Below, piece after piece: positions 43,710 through 52,879 of a DNA stretch of 64,000 nt (its first letter is position 1; every line of letters starts with the position of its first letter). The stretch is from Paenibacillus sp. HWE-109 (GTDB lineage: Bacteria > Bacillota > Bacilli > Paenibacillales > NBRC-103111), in assembly GCF_022163125.1 (NCBI RefSeq), contig NZ_CP091881.1, positions 620,001 through 684,000 on the forward strand, in the 5' to 3' direction. The position numbers and the translations under genes are program-made. A model generated the notes under the pieces. The model was given only the letters and a program-made list of their open reading frames with translations. It had not been told where the DNA came from and did no database searches.

Positions 43710-45509
43710 ATGCTTCAATTCAAAACATTGCAAACAAAAATGCTTGTTTCCTTCATTTTGCTCGTGCTTATTCCCGTCATTGGCCTTGGCAGCTTTTCTT
43801 ACTACATAGCAACTCGTTTTTTGGAGAAACAGACGATGCAGAATCAAGTGCAAATCATCCGGCTTATTGCCGACAATATTAAACATATGCTGGATGATGC
43901 CACCGATCTCTCTTCCTTTATTGTGGGGAACGAAACCATTCAATCGCTGCTAAGCCAAACTGCTCCTTCGTATATTGGAGATCCACAAAAGACAATTTTC
44001 AATTATTTATCTAATTTAAAACAAGTTAAAAAGTATATATCATTTATTGTTTTGTATGGAGAAAATGACTTTATGTTTAAGGATTTCTCGGAATTTTTCA
44101 GGCAGGTGGTACCCTATGAAGAATTTAAAGAATCCCCATTATATATGGCTACGGCTGCGCGTAACGGCCAGTCTAACTTGGATTATTCGGGCTCGTCTCT
44201 GTTTATATACGCACATAATTACAATGATATCGTACTAGGCAGACGTATTTTAAGTTTGTATGATGCAGACAAAAAGTTGGGCATGTTTTTTCTTGGAATT
44301 AATCGGGATGCCATAAGAGATGCCATCCAAGACGTCCAGATCAGTCGGACGACCAATCTGCTTCTCTTCGACGACAATTATCGACTCGTTGCAAGTAAGT
44401 TGGATGATAAAGAAATGAGCAAGCATTTTAAAGACAATGTGAACGGAATTAAAAACCTGCTTCAGCCCAATCAAACATGGATCTATGAAATAGGAAATAA
44501 AAAATACTTAGCTGCGAACACGTCCATTGAGATATATCGATGGCATGTTGTGAGCCTTACTCCGATGGAAGACATCCAAAAGCAATATGGCATTGTGCTC
44601 AGCAGCACGATCATATTGTCGTTCTCACTCCTGCTAGTTGCGATTGTGATGTCTATATTGCTTTCCAAAGGCATTACACTGCCTATTAAGAAATTGCTTC
44701 GGTCTATGAACAATTTTAAACGAGGGGACTTTAATCAAAAGGTTCCTGTGGAGTCGAAAGATGAAATCGGGCTGCTCACGCAAAAGTATAATGAAATGGT
44801 CGCCCAATTGAATGAGCTAATTCAGAAAGTCTATATCAGTCAAACGAATCAGAAAATGATTGAATTGAAAACACTTCAAGCACAGATTGAGCCGCATTTC
44901 CTGTACAATACGTTGGATTACATTTTCTTTAGTTCAAAAATCAACGGGGATAACCAAACGGCTAAAGTCGTTCAATCGTTAAGCGAATTGTTCCGGCTTT
45001 CGCTGAATAAGGGTGAAGATTACTACAAATTAGAAAATGAAATGAATCAAATCAAAGCCTATATCAATATTCAACATGCACGTTTCCCTAGTCGATTCAC
45101 TCCCATTTATCATATCGATTCCACTATTGGCCATTTTATTACGTTGAAGCTTCTTCTCCAACCTATTGTGGAAAATGCTATCTTACACGCGTTCGAACCG
45201 CCAACGGATCGCCAAGGAGTTCTTTTGATTCGTTCTTATGTTCAAGGAAGCGATATTGTTTGGATCGTTCAGGACAATGGTAATGGAATGAATCCAGATC
45301 AGGTGGAACAACTGTTGTACATACCAGTACGAAGTAAAGGCGGTTATGGCTTGCGAAATGTGAATGAACGGTTGCAGATGATGTTTGGTCCTGAATATGC
45401 CCTGCAAATCAACAGTATTCCTGATATCGGCACCACTGTGATTGTAAGAATTCCAATCATCGAAAATGAAACACAATGGGGGAAACTATATGAAAGTCAT
45501 GGTCATTGA
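43710..45509 (+). CDS. Sensor histidine kinase (YesM-like)
   Basis: 599 residues: span ~10-32, extracellular sensor of ~260 residues, span ~295-318 (IILSFSLLLVAIVMSILL), HAMP (PIKKLLRSMNNFKRGDF), kinase box QAQIEPHFLYNTLDY with phospho-acceptor H396, then N-box QPIVENAILHA and G-box DNGNGM. RBS GTGAGGAGA. Its 3' end overlaps the response-regulator gene by 20 bases. Likely tied to the divergent sugar-binding-protein operon. Confidence 0.92.
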   Translation: MLQFKTLQTKMLVSFILLVLIPVIGLGSFSYYIATRFLEKQTMQNQVQIIRLIADNIKHMLDDATDLSSFIVGNETIQSLLSQTAPSYIGDPQKTIFNYLSNLKQVKKYISFIVLYGENDFMFKDFSEFFRQVVPYEEFKESPLYMATAARNGQSNLDYSGSSLFIYAHNYNDIVLGRRILSLYDADKKLGMFFLGINRDAIRDAIQDVQISRTTNLLLFDDNYRLVASKLDDKEMSKHFKDNVNGIKNLLQPNQTWIYEIGNKKYLAANTSIEIYRWHVVSLTPMEDIQKQYGIVLSSTIILSFSLLLVAIVMSILLSKGITLPIKKLLRSMNNFKRGDFNQKVPVESKDEIGLLTQKYNEMVAQLNELIQKVYISQTNQKMIELKTLQAQIEPHFLYNTLDYIFFSSKINGDNQTAKVVQSLSELFRLSLNKGEDYYKLENEMNQIKAYINIQHARFPSRFTPIYHIDSTIGHFITLKLLLQPIVENAILHAFEPPTDRQGVLLIRSYVQGSDIVWIVQDNGNGMNPDQVEQLLYIPVRSKGGYGLRNVNERLQMMFGPEYALQINSIPDIGTTVIVRIPIIENETQWGKLYESHGH

Positions 45510-47109
45510 TGATGAAGCGATCGTCATAAAAGGATTGAGCATGTTAATCCCATGGGAGGAATACGGTTTTGAATGGCTTCCGCCAGCTGAAAATGGGAGG
45601 AAGGCCTTGGAGCAAATTGCATGCATAATGCCCCATTTGATTATAGTGGATTGCCAAATGCCAATCATGGGGGGCGTGGAATTGCTTGCAGAAATTCGCA
45701 ATCGGAAATGGTCAATGAAATCCATCATTCTCAGCGGCCATGATGAATTTGACTATGTCAGACAAGCGCTTCAGCTTGGAGCTTCTGATTACCTTCTTAA
45801 ACCGCCGGACACGGATATGCTGTTAAAAGTGCTCATTAAGATCAAAAAGGAATGGGAGGAAGAAAATCAACGAAACCGTCAACTACAGGAAAATATGCCT
45901 CTAATCCGTGACAGGTTTTTAAGAAACTTACTGGAAGGAGCTCGACTCAATGAGAAGTTGTTTATGGAGAAAACTGCTTACCTGAAGGTTCCATTGACCG
46001 TGGAGCCTTTCCGAATAGTCCTGCTGCAAATCGAGCAGGATCCCGAAACTCTCAGGAATTATAATTATGAAGATCAACAGCTGATGAATTTCGCTATCCA
46101 GAACATTGCTGAGGAGACGCTGCAACGATGGGAGAATAAATGCATTTTTCTGGAGATATCGGGACAATTTGTGATGATTATTAATATGTCATTCACTATG
46201 GAGGAACTTCGCCGGGACCTGCGGCATTTGGTGATAAATATAAAGCAAACATTAAAATACTTTATTACCGTCGGAATCTCAGCCCAAAACGAACAATTGG
46301 TTCTCGAAGGGAAGATGGCCTATGAACAGGCCCAAATGGCTTTGGAATATAAATATTATACCGGACCGAACGAAGTCATTTTTATTGACGACGTAGATTG
46401 GGAAATGTCAAAGAGCAAGAGAAAGAACGATGGACGGGAGTCTTTGATAACTGAAGCGTCTACCGCTGAAGAAATATCAACTGCTTATGAACGGCTGCGA
46501 ATGGCACTTAAGATAGGCAATCTTCAGGAATTAGAGGATTGGATGCACTCATTTTTCAATGAACTGCAAGAGAAGGAGATTACGATTCCATTAACGAAAA
46601 CGGAAAGTCTGCAAGCCATGATATATGGCGCCAGCGTTATTTCCGAATTGCATCCCAAGATGCAATTGGATCATCTATTGACGGCTGAGCAAATTCAATA
46701 CGTTGTAGCCGCTGCTACCTTGCAGGAGCTTAGTCAAATCTGCAAAACGTTTCTTCGTTATTTGCTCCAGTTGACCGTTGATTTGCGAAAATCCGGTAGG
46801 AATAACGTTGTGGAAGCTGCTAAAACTATGCTAGAAACCAAATATGCAAGTAACCTTTCTTTGGATACCATTGCCAAGGAGGTTTTTGTGTCGCCTGTCT
46901 ATCTAAGCTTTTTGTTTAAACAGGTCGAAGGCATAAATTTAACTGACTATGTAACCCAGGTTCGGATGGATAAAGCTAAGGAACTGCTGCTCGGCTCTAA
47001 TCTCAAAACCTATGAAATCGCCAATAAAGTGGGGTACCAAGACGAAAAATATTTTAGTCGGCTTTTCAAGAAGAAGATCGGGATGACTCCTACTGAATTC
47101 CGTCAATAA
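45490..47109 (+). CDS. AraC-type response regulator (YesN-like)
   Basis: 539 residues from ATG 45490, chosen because TGGGGGAAAC precedes it; the frame also extends upstream into the kinase gene. Receiver domain D7-D8, phospho-acceptor D54 (IVDCQMPIMGG) and K in YLLKPP. Long middle region, then a double AraC helix-turn-helix (YASNLSLDTIAKEVFVSPVYLSFLFK, EIANKVGYQDEKYFSRLFKKKIGMTPTEFR). It is partner of the overlapping kinase. Confidence 0.92.
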   Translation: MKVMVIDDEAIVIKGLSMLIPWEEYGFEWLPPAENGRKALEQIACIMPHLIIVDCQMPIMGGVELLAEIRNRKWSMKSIILSGHDEFDYVRQALQLGASDYLLKPPDTDMLLKVLIKIKKEWEEENQRNRQLQENMPLIRDRFLRNLLEGARLNEKLFMEKTAYLKVPLTVEPFRIVLLQIEQDPETLRNYNYEDQQLMNFAIQNIAEETLQRWENKCIFLEISGQFVMIINMSFTMEELRRDLRHLVINIKQTLKYFITVGISAQNEQLVLEGKMAYEQAQMALEYKYYTGPNEVIFIDDVDWEMSKSKRKNDGRESLITEASTAEEISTAYERLRMALKIGNLQELEDWMHSFFNELQEKEITIPLTKTESLQAMIYGASVISELHPKMQLDHLLTAEQIQYVVAAATLQELSQICKTFLRYLLQLTVDLRKSGRNNVVEAAKTMLETKYASNLSLDTIAKEVFVSPVYLSFLFKQVEGINLTDYVTQVRMDKAKELLLGSNLKTYEIANKVGYQDEKYFSRLFKKKIGMTPTEFRQ

Positions 47110-47154
47110 GACTTGCGATATAAAGCGAGTGATTGTAATAGAGAGGGGTAGTCT

Positions 47155-49479
47155 ATGAGATTCAGCATTTCAGGAAAGGTCATGTTTGTTTACAGTTTGG
47201 TTTTCATAACGATTATTTTTTTATCTTTTTGGCTGTCTTATGCGGGTACCGTAGGACGATTGGAGCAGGATCTGAAGAATACACATATTGCTTTGTTGAA
47301 GCAAATTGATGATAAAATCGAGATCGTGTTTCGTCAAACGGAGAAAGATTTGCTCAATATGTCGCAGGAGTTAGAGTATGTATATTTTATGTATGACAGT
47401 TACGATGATGCAGCTCAGAAATATTCGAATTTTTTTGGATTATCAAACAAACTGAAAACGGTTGTGCACACGAATGAACTGTTTGCTTCCATATTCCTTT
47501 TTTCAGATGTAAGCGGCGACATACTGACTGATAAAACATATATGAAGAGAAGTGACTCGGAAGACAACTGGTTGGCTACTTATATAAAGATGAAAGGGCA
47601 TTCAAAATGGCTGACTACTCATAAAGTATGGGATGGCGAAAAAGAACAGGATGTCGTGACGTTGATTCGATCCTATCCATCCATCAGCAGCCCGGAATAT
47701 CGTAAGGGACTTGTTGCCATCAATATCAGTGAAGATGTTCTTTATCGGATGATCAAGGATGTGTATGAAGAAGACCAAGGTGGACATACCTTCATCATCG
47801 ATGATCAAGCAAACATTGTGACTCATGACGACGCAACGCAATTGTATAAGAACTTGGGGGACATTTCCTATATTCAACAGATTCTGAGCCATAACGGAAG
47901 CGGACATTTCACAGTGAAAATGGAGGGAATTGAGCAATCGATATTTTATACGGCCTCTACATATACGAGGTGGCGAATTGTCAGCGTTATTCCCAAATCT
48001 AACGTATATCAGCCTTTGGAGTCTACACGGAGTCTAATGATTGCGTTTGCCATCGGTATGGTTCTTTTAGCTCTAAGTGTTCTTTTTTACGTAAACCGTC
48101 GGACCTTTAAGCCCTTGGATCGATTAGTCGGGAAAATGTCAGGAGCGTTCAAGCCAGTCCATCCTGAAGAGAAGCCGATGAGAAGTGCTGTTGGGCTGGG
48201 TTACTTAGAAACGGTATTCGACCAAATGTTTGTAGACCGTGAACAACTAGAGAAGCAGGTCCGGGATTCCAAGCCAGTATTGAAATGGAGAATCATCTTG
48301 GACATGCTGTCCGGCTATAGAACAGAGTATGCATCCGTGCGCCATCATCTGGAATTTACTGGAATACACTTGTTCTCTGAACGGTTTATCGTGTGTACAG
48401 CCGAGATCGGTAAGGAGGGCGGCGTCAGCCCGAAGGATGAAACCTTGTATACGTATGTGTTATGCAACGTTGCGGAAGAGTTGATGAATATGGAAAATTC
48501 GGGGGTTGCTGTTGATTTGGGAGCGGGTTTCGCTGCCATCGTTTTTAGCTTTGCAGAAGGAGATATGGAACAAAACCATCTGCGTGCATTGTCCGTCCTC
48601 GAGTTGGTTTTGGATGTCATGAAGAGGCAATTCGGGCTTCAGGTGACCATTGGTGTAGGAAGGTGCTATCAGGATATGAAGGATATCCCCATATCGTACG
48701 ACGAGTCGCAAAAAGCCCTGCAATACAAAATGGTCATCGGCAGTCATTCGGTCATTTCTATTGAAGATTTGCTGGGGCATGATAATCAGGACTACTACCG
48801 CATGATAAAGATGACGGATCGAATCGTAGAAGCATTAAAGCAGACAGAACACGAGAAATTAGAGGGATATATAACGGAATTGTTTCAAGAAGCGGTAAAC
48901 GGCAGCTTATCTCCCGATTTGATAAGGCAGCTCTCCTACGATTTGATTATGAAATCATTGCAGGTCGTTGCTTCGATCGGCATAAATACGGAGGAATCGC
49001 TTGAAGAGATGGGGAATCTCCACCAACGGATTCATCAATGCGACAATTGGCAGGATGCGCAGCAGATCGTCAAAACCGTACTTGAAGGATTAGCGGGGAA
49101 AATTGAGGGGAAACGCAGTCAACGGGGAAGCAATAAGACAATTGACAGGTTGTTGCCTTACATTCGAGATCATTATCGTGAGAGTGAATTTTCTCTCGAG
49201 TTGCTGTCCGAAAAGTTTCAATTAAATCCGTCATATGTAAGCAAGCTGTTCAAAGAATATATGGAGAAAAACTTCATTGATTATTTGATTGAGATCCGGA
49301 TCAATGCTTCCAAGGAACTGCTTGCTGTTAAGAACCGCAAGATTAATGATATCGCAGAATGGGTTGGGTATACAAATACACGTAGCTACCTTCGGGCTTT
49401 CAAAAAATATACGGGCATGACGCCCACCGAATATCGGGAGTGGGTGCTCGGAGGTGAAGCAAACTCTGCGTCGGAGTAA
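47155..49479 (+). CDS. Membrane-bound AraC-family regulator
   Basis: 774 residues. It looks like a kinase at the front and an AraC factor at the back: span ~9-30, extracellular sensor ~31-290, span ~293-314, a ~350-residue cytoplasmic region, and an AraC helix-turn-helix at the end (YRESEFSLELLSEKFQLNPSYVSKLFK, DIAEWVGYTNTRSYLRAFKKYTGMTPTEYR). It has no receiver or kinase domain, so it is a one-component sensor that binds DNA from the membrane. It lies between the kinase/regulator pair and the broken transporter operon, which it presumably controls. Confidence 0.9.
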   Translation: MRFSISGKVMFVYSLVFITIIFLSFWLSYAGTVGRLEQDLKNTHIALLKQIDDKIEIVFRQTEKDLLNMSQELEYVYFMYDSYDDAAQKYSNFFGLSNKLKTVVHTNELFASIFLFSDVSGDILTDKTYMKRSDSEDNWLATYIKMKGHSKWLTTHKVWDGEKEQDVVTLIRSYPSISSPEYRKGLVAINISEDVLYRMIKDVYEEDQGGHTFIIDDQANIVTHDDATQLYKNLGDISYIQQILSHNGSGHFTVKMEGIEQSIFYTASTYTRWRIVSVIPKSNVYQPLESTRSLMIAFAIGMVLLALSVLFYVNRRTFKPLDRLVGKMSGAFKPVHPEEKPMRSAVGLGYLETVFDQMFVDREQLEKQVRDSKPVLKWRIILDMLSGYRTEYASVRHHLEFTGIHLFSERFIVCTAEIGKEGGVSPKDETLYTYVLCNVAEELMNMENSGVAVDLGAGFAAIVFSFAEGDMEQNHLRALSVLELVLDVMKRQFGLQVTIGVGRCYQDMKDIPISYDESQKALQYKMVIGSHSVISIEDLLGHDNQDYYRMIKMTDRIVEALKQTEHEKLEGYITELFQEAVNGSLSPDLIRQLSYDLIMKSLQVVASIGINTEESLEEMGNLHQRIHQCDNWQDAQQIVKTVLEGLAGKIEGKRSQRGSNKTIDRLLPYIRDHYRESEFSLELLSEKFQLNPSYVSKLFKEYMEKNFIDYLIEIRINASKELLAVKNRKINDIAEWVGYTNTRSYLRAFKKYTGMTPTEYREWVLGGEANSASE

Positions 49480-49597
49480 GTCTCAAGGAGCAAAAACCCA
49501 AGATAAAGGTACCACCCTAAAGAAATGTAACCAGGCAATATACAAAAAAAGGCATATACCTCATAACACGTCTGTTTCCTTCTCTTGTCACCTCTCC

Positions 49598-49603
49598 TAC
49601 AAT
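49598..49603 (+). promoter_or_regulatory. Candidate -10 box before the broken transporter operon
   Basis: TACAAT 57 bases before the permease remnant, with no clear -35 box; resembles the boxes at 2099, 13626 and 60916. No terminator is apparent in the 49480-49660 gap. Confidence 0.3.
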
Positions 49604-49660
49604 CAAACTGTAACCGAACGAAAGGTTTGACAAAAAGACTTAACGAGAGGGTGAATCGAT

Positions 49661-50235
49661 ATGAAGGCTAGACTCCCGGCAACAGAATTGCGGACCGGGA
49701 AGCAAAGGGTTGAAGCGAGAACGTTTAGGCAGTCGATTTGGAGAAGGATGATGCAGGATAAACATTTGTATATGATGCTCCTGCCCGTGATCAGCTTTTA
49801 TCTGCTGTTCAAATTCGCTCCAATGATCGGAGAAATCATTGCTTTTAAGAATTATAGGTTCGCGGACGGTGTATTCGGAAGCCAGTGGGTTGGATTTAAG
49901 CATTTTCAAATGATTTTTGCCAGCCCTGACTTTTGGCGGATATTACGAAACACACTCGTACTTAACTTATACAGTCTCGTTTTTGGATTCCCAATCCCGG
50001 TTGTCCTTGCTCTTCTGCTCAATGAAGTCCGCAGGAAATGGTACAAAAGCTACAAAACAATTCCGTACTTGATGTTGCGGATGTAATTAGCACCTATGTG
50101 TATAGGGTAGGTTTGCAGAATATGAGCTACAGCTATACAACGGCGATCGGACTGTTTCAATCGGCCATAGGCCTGATCCTGATCGTTGGCGTTAACCGGA
50201 TGATTCGAATGACCGGGGAACGGGGGCTATGGTAA
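49661..50235 (+). pseudogene. LplB-type permease gene with a large internal deletion
   Basis: The first ~136 codons match the LplB N-terminal half (YMMLLPVISFYLLFKFAPM, then GEIIAFKNYRFADGVFGSQWVGFKHF, up to TIPYL). The frame then stops at 50084-50086. In the next frame the LplB C-terminus resumes (DVADVISTYVYRVGLQNMSYSYTTAIGLFQSAIGL) and ends at 50235. Compared with the intact permease at 37534, about 120-145 central residues, including the EAA loop, are gone and the join is out of frame. The product cannot couple to an ATPase, so this importer should not work unless another permease substitutes. A misassembly is possible but would have to be exact. Confidence 0.88.
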
Positions 50236-50238
50236 GCA

Positions 50239-51129
50239 ATGAGTATAACGAGCAAAGGGAGTCTAACTCGATTGGCAAGTATAAGTATGTACCTCATTCT
50301 CGGCTCAATCTCATTAATGACCCTGTTCCCGTTCTGGTACGAAATTGTGGCATCCTTCAGCAGCAGCAGGGCGATTAATTCCGGCGAAGTTTTCTTATGG
50401 CCGATCGAGTTTAATATAGTCGCCTATGAACGTTTGTTTGACGATGGTCAGTTATTCGTAGCCATGCGCAACACGGTTGTTGTCACGATAGTCGGAACGG
50501 TGCTTAATATGATCATGACGATTCTGGCAGCCTATCCGCTTTCTAGACAGAGACTTCTTGGTCGAAACGCGCTGCTGATGATGATCACGGTTACGATGTT
50601 GTTTGTCGCCGGCCTTATTCCCAACTTTATCCTCATCAAAATGTTGGGGTTAATGAACTCCTATTGGGCCGTCTGGCTGCCTGGATTGATTAGTACTTAC
50701 AACATGTTTGTGATGAAAACATTCATGGAAGGGCTGCCGGAGGAAATTGAAGAGTCTGCAGCGATGGATGGCGCTGGTGATTGGCGAATATTAATGCAGA
50801 TTTTTATCCCGCTCTGCAAGCCTATTTTGGCTGCATTATCTTTGTTCTATGCCGTTAATTGGTGGAACAGCTACTTTAACGTGATGCTCTATATCACAAA
50901 GTCGACCAAATTGACTGTTATGGTGAAGCTGTATCAGATGGTTAACAAGGTGGACGAGAATTTATTAAACAATATTGGAGGAAATGATGCCGTGGAACGA
51001 ATTTTGCTTACTCCGGAAGCGATTAAAGCAGCGGCTGTTGTCATTGCCGTGTTGCCGATTCTGTGCGTATATCCATTCCTCCAGAAATATTTTGTCAAAG
51101 GTGTTTTGATCGGATCGGTCAAAGGTTGA
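50239..51129 (+). CDS. Oligosaccharide ABC permease, YtcP type
   Basis: 296 residues, intact: six spans, loop ESAAMDGAGDW near residue 172, terminal FVKGVLIGSVKG. It starts 3 bases after the damaged partner gene. It shows no sign of decay itself, which suggests the partner's deletion is recent. Confidence 0.88.
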   Translation: MSITSKGSLTRLASISMYLILGSISLMTLFPFWYEIVASFSSSRAINSGEVFLWPIEFNIVAYERLFDDGQLFVAMRNTVVVTIVGTVLNMIMTILAAYPLSRQRLLGRNALLMMITVTMLFVAGLIPNFILIKMLGLMNSYWAVWLPGLISTYNMFVMKTFMEGLPEEIEESAAMDGAGDWRILMQIFIPLCKPILAALSLFYAVNWWNSYFNVMLYITKSTKLTVMVKLYQMVNKVDENLLNNIGGNDAVERILLTPEAIKAAAVVIAVLPILCVYPFLQKYFVKGVLIGSVKG

Positions 51130-51184
51130 TATCCGAGCGAACTTGCTCTTGATATAAATATTATACATGTAAGGGGATGAAAGA

Positions 51185-52780
51185 ATGAGCAAGTTGAAAC
51201 AAGCGGGAAAAGCTGTCCTCGCTGTTACCATGTCTTTAACAATGCTTGCCGCATGTAGTTCCAATGATACTTCTTCGGTACAGTCTTCAGTTTCACCCGG
51301 CTCCACCACCGTTCCAAGCACGGGACCTAAGAAGGAAATCAGCGTATCGATGTTTGATCGCGGTGCAGTGCCCACGGAGGAAGGCACTTATGAAAACAAT
51401 CGGTGGACAAAGTGGATCAACGAGAAATCTCCTGTAAATGTCAAATGGGTTCCCGTTACCCGGAGCCAGGCGCAGCCCAAATTGAACGCCCTTATCGCTT
51501 CCGGTGAAGCACCTGATTTGATCTGGGAATATGACCGAAATTACATCAGCCAGTTGGCCAATCAAGGCGTAATTCAGCCGATCGGCGATTATATCAACAA
51601 ATACAGCACGACGTATAAAGCATATCTGGAGAAACACCCGGAGCTTAAGCCTTATCTGAACGTCAACGGTCAAACGTATGCGGTTTCGTTCGCCCGAGAT
51701 ACGGTCGCCAATCACGGCATGTGGATTCGTCAGGACTGGCTGGATAAGCTAGGTCTAAAGACTCCGACTACGGCAGAGGAATTTCTCGATGTTGCTCGCA
51801 AATTTAGAGACGGTGATCCAGACGGCAATGGTAAAGCGGATACCGTACCGATTTCATTAAGCAATAGCGGCATCGGTATTCTGCGCGCTTTATTTTTCAC
51901 CCAGGAAAATCAGTGGTATGTGGAAGGCGGCAAGCTGGAATACGGCAGGCTCCTTGACCGTTATGCGGATTCGCTTGCATTCCAGAAGCAGCTCTTTGAC
52001 GAAGGGCTTATCGACAAAGAATATATTACAGACACTAATTTTCAGCGATCAAGCCAGTTGTTGACGACCGGTAAAGCAGGCATATATTTGGGCCAATGGG
52101 GTGCGGGGAGTACGGATAACGCCTATCGCGACTTGCTGAAAAATGTGCCAGATGCGAAGTTGACTCCGCTTGAATCGGTCAGTACTAAGTATGGCAAGGA
52201 CGGCTTATATCAGGAAGCGCCACCGAGCGTATTTACGGTATTTAACAGCAAGATGAAGGAAGACCAGATCAAATCGGCGATCCAATTTATAGACTGGATG
52301 CTGAAGGATGGATGGGTACCTCTCAAGTATGGGGAGGAGAACGTACATTATAAAACAGTTGATGGCGCTCGGCAGACAATTAATCAGGACAAATTTATCA
52401 AGGAAGTCAGTTATGCTGGCGAATACGCGCTCATGATCGATTCGATGATGACACCCAAATTAATCATAGACATGGCGGCGAAGGATGAGATATCCCAGAA
52501 CTATGCCAAGTTGAAGGCGAAATCGCTCGAATTGACGATGAAGAATACATACCGGAGGGATATACCGTACAGCCCAGATATTCCTGAACTAACCCAGTTG
52601 ATCGCTACGTTCTCACCGATCGCTGTTCAGATTGAAACGAAAGTGGTTACCGGTGGGAAGTCCATAACAGCCCAGGATGGACTGAACGACCTTCGCAAAG
52701 AATGGAAGCGCCTCGGCGGAGATAACGTAGATAAACAGGTTCAGGATTGGTATCAGAAGAACAAGAACAATTTTAAATAA
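51185..52780 (+). CDS. Oligosaccharide-binding lipoprotein (LplA type)
   Basis: 531 residues. Lipobox MLAAC with lipidated cysteine 24, Ser/Thr/Pro linker, and a DPDGNGKADT loop near residue 215 like that of the lipoprotein at 35772. RBS AAGGGGATG upstream. It belongs to the transporter whose LplB subunit is broken, so it may be orphaned or may feed another permease pair. Confidence 0.9.
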   Translation: MSKLKQAGKAVLAVTMSLTMLAACSSNDTSSVQSSVSPGSTTVPSTGPKKEISVSMFDRGAVPTEEGTYENNRWTKWINEKSPVNVKWVPVTRSQAQPKLNALIASGEAPDLIWEYDRNYISQLANQGVIQPIGDYINKYSTTYKAYLEKHPELKPYLNVNGQTYAVSFARDTVANHGMWIRQDWLDKLGLKTPTTAEEFLDVARKFRDGDPDGNGKADTVPISLSNSGIGILRALFFTQENQWYVEGGKLEYGRLLDRYADSLAFQKQLFDEGLIDKEYITDTNFQRSSQLLTTGKAGIYLGQWGAGSTDNAYRDLLKNVPDAKLTPLESVSTKYGKDGLYQEAPPSVFTVFNSKMKEDQIKSAIQFIDWMLKDGWVPLKYGEENVHYKTVDGARQTINQDKFIKEVSYAGEYALMIDSMMTPKLIIDMAAKDEISQNYAKLKAKSLELTMKNTYRRDIPYSPDIPELTQLIATFSPIAVQIETKVVTGGKSITAQDGLNDLRKEWKRLGGDNVDKQVQDWYQKNKNNFK

Positions 52781-52833
52781 CAATCTGTACCGAAATTGGC
52801 AAGTACTTTTTCCGGATGTTCATCATGTCTGGA

Positions 52834-52847
52834 GAAAGCGCTTGGCT
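52834..52847 (+). promoter_or_regulatory. Weak cre-like site before the large glycosidase
   Basis: GAAAGCGCTTGGCT has the AAAGCGCTT core of CcpA sites but a poor right arm. It is 33 bases before the start codon, next to a possible -10 box TATATT. Low confidence. Confidence 0.25.
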
Positions 52848-52879
52848 GCTATATTAAAACAACAATATGAGGTGAGTAA

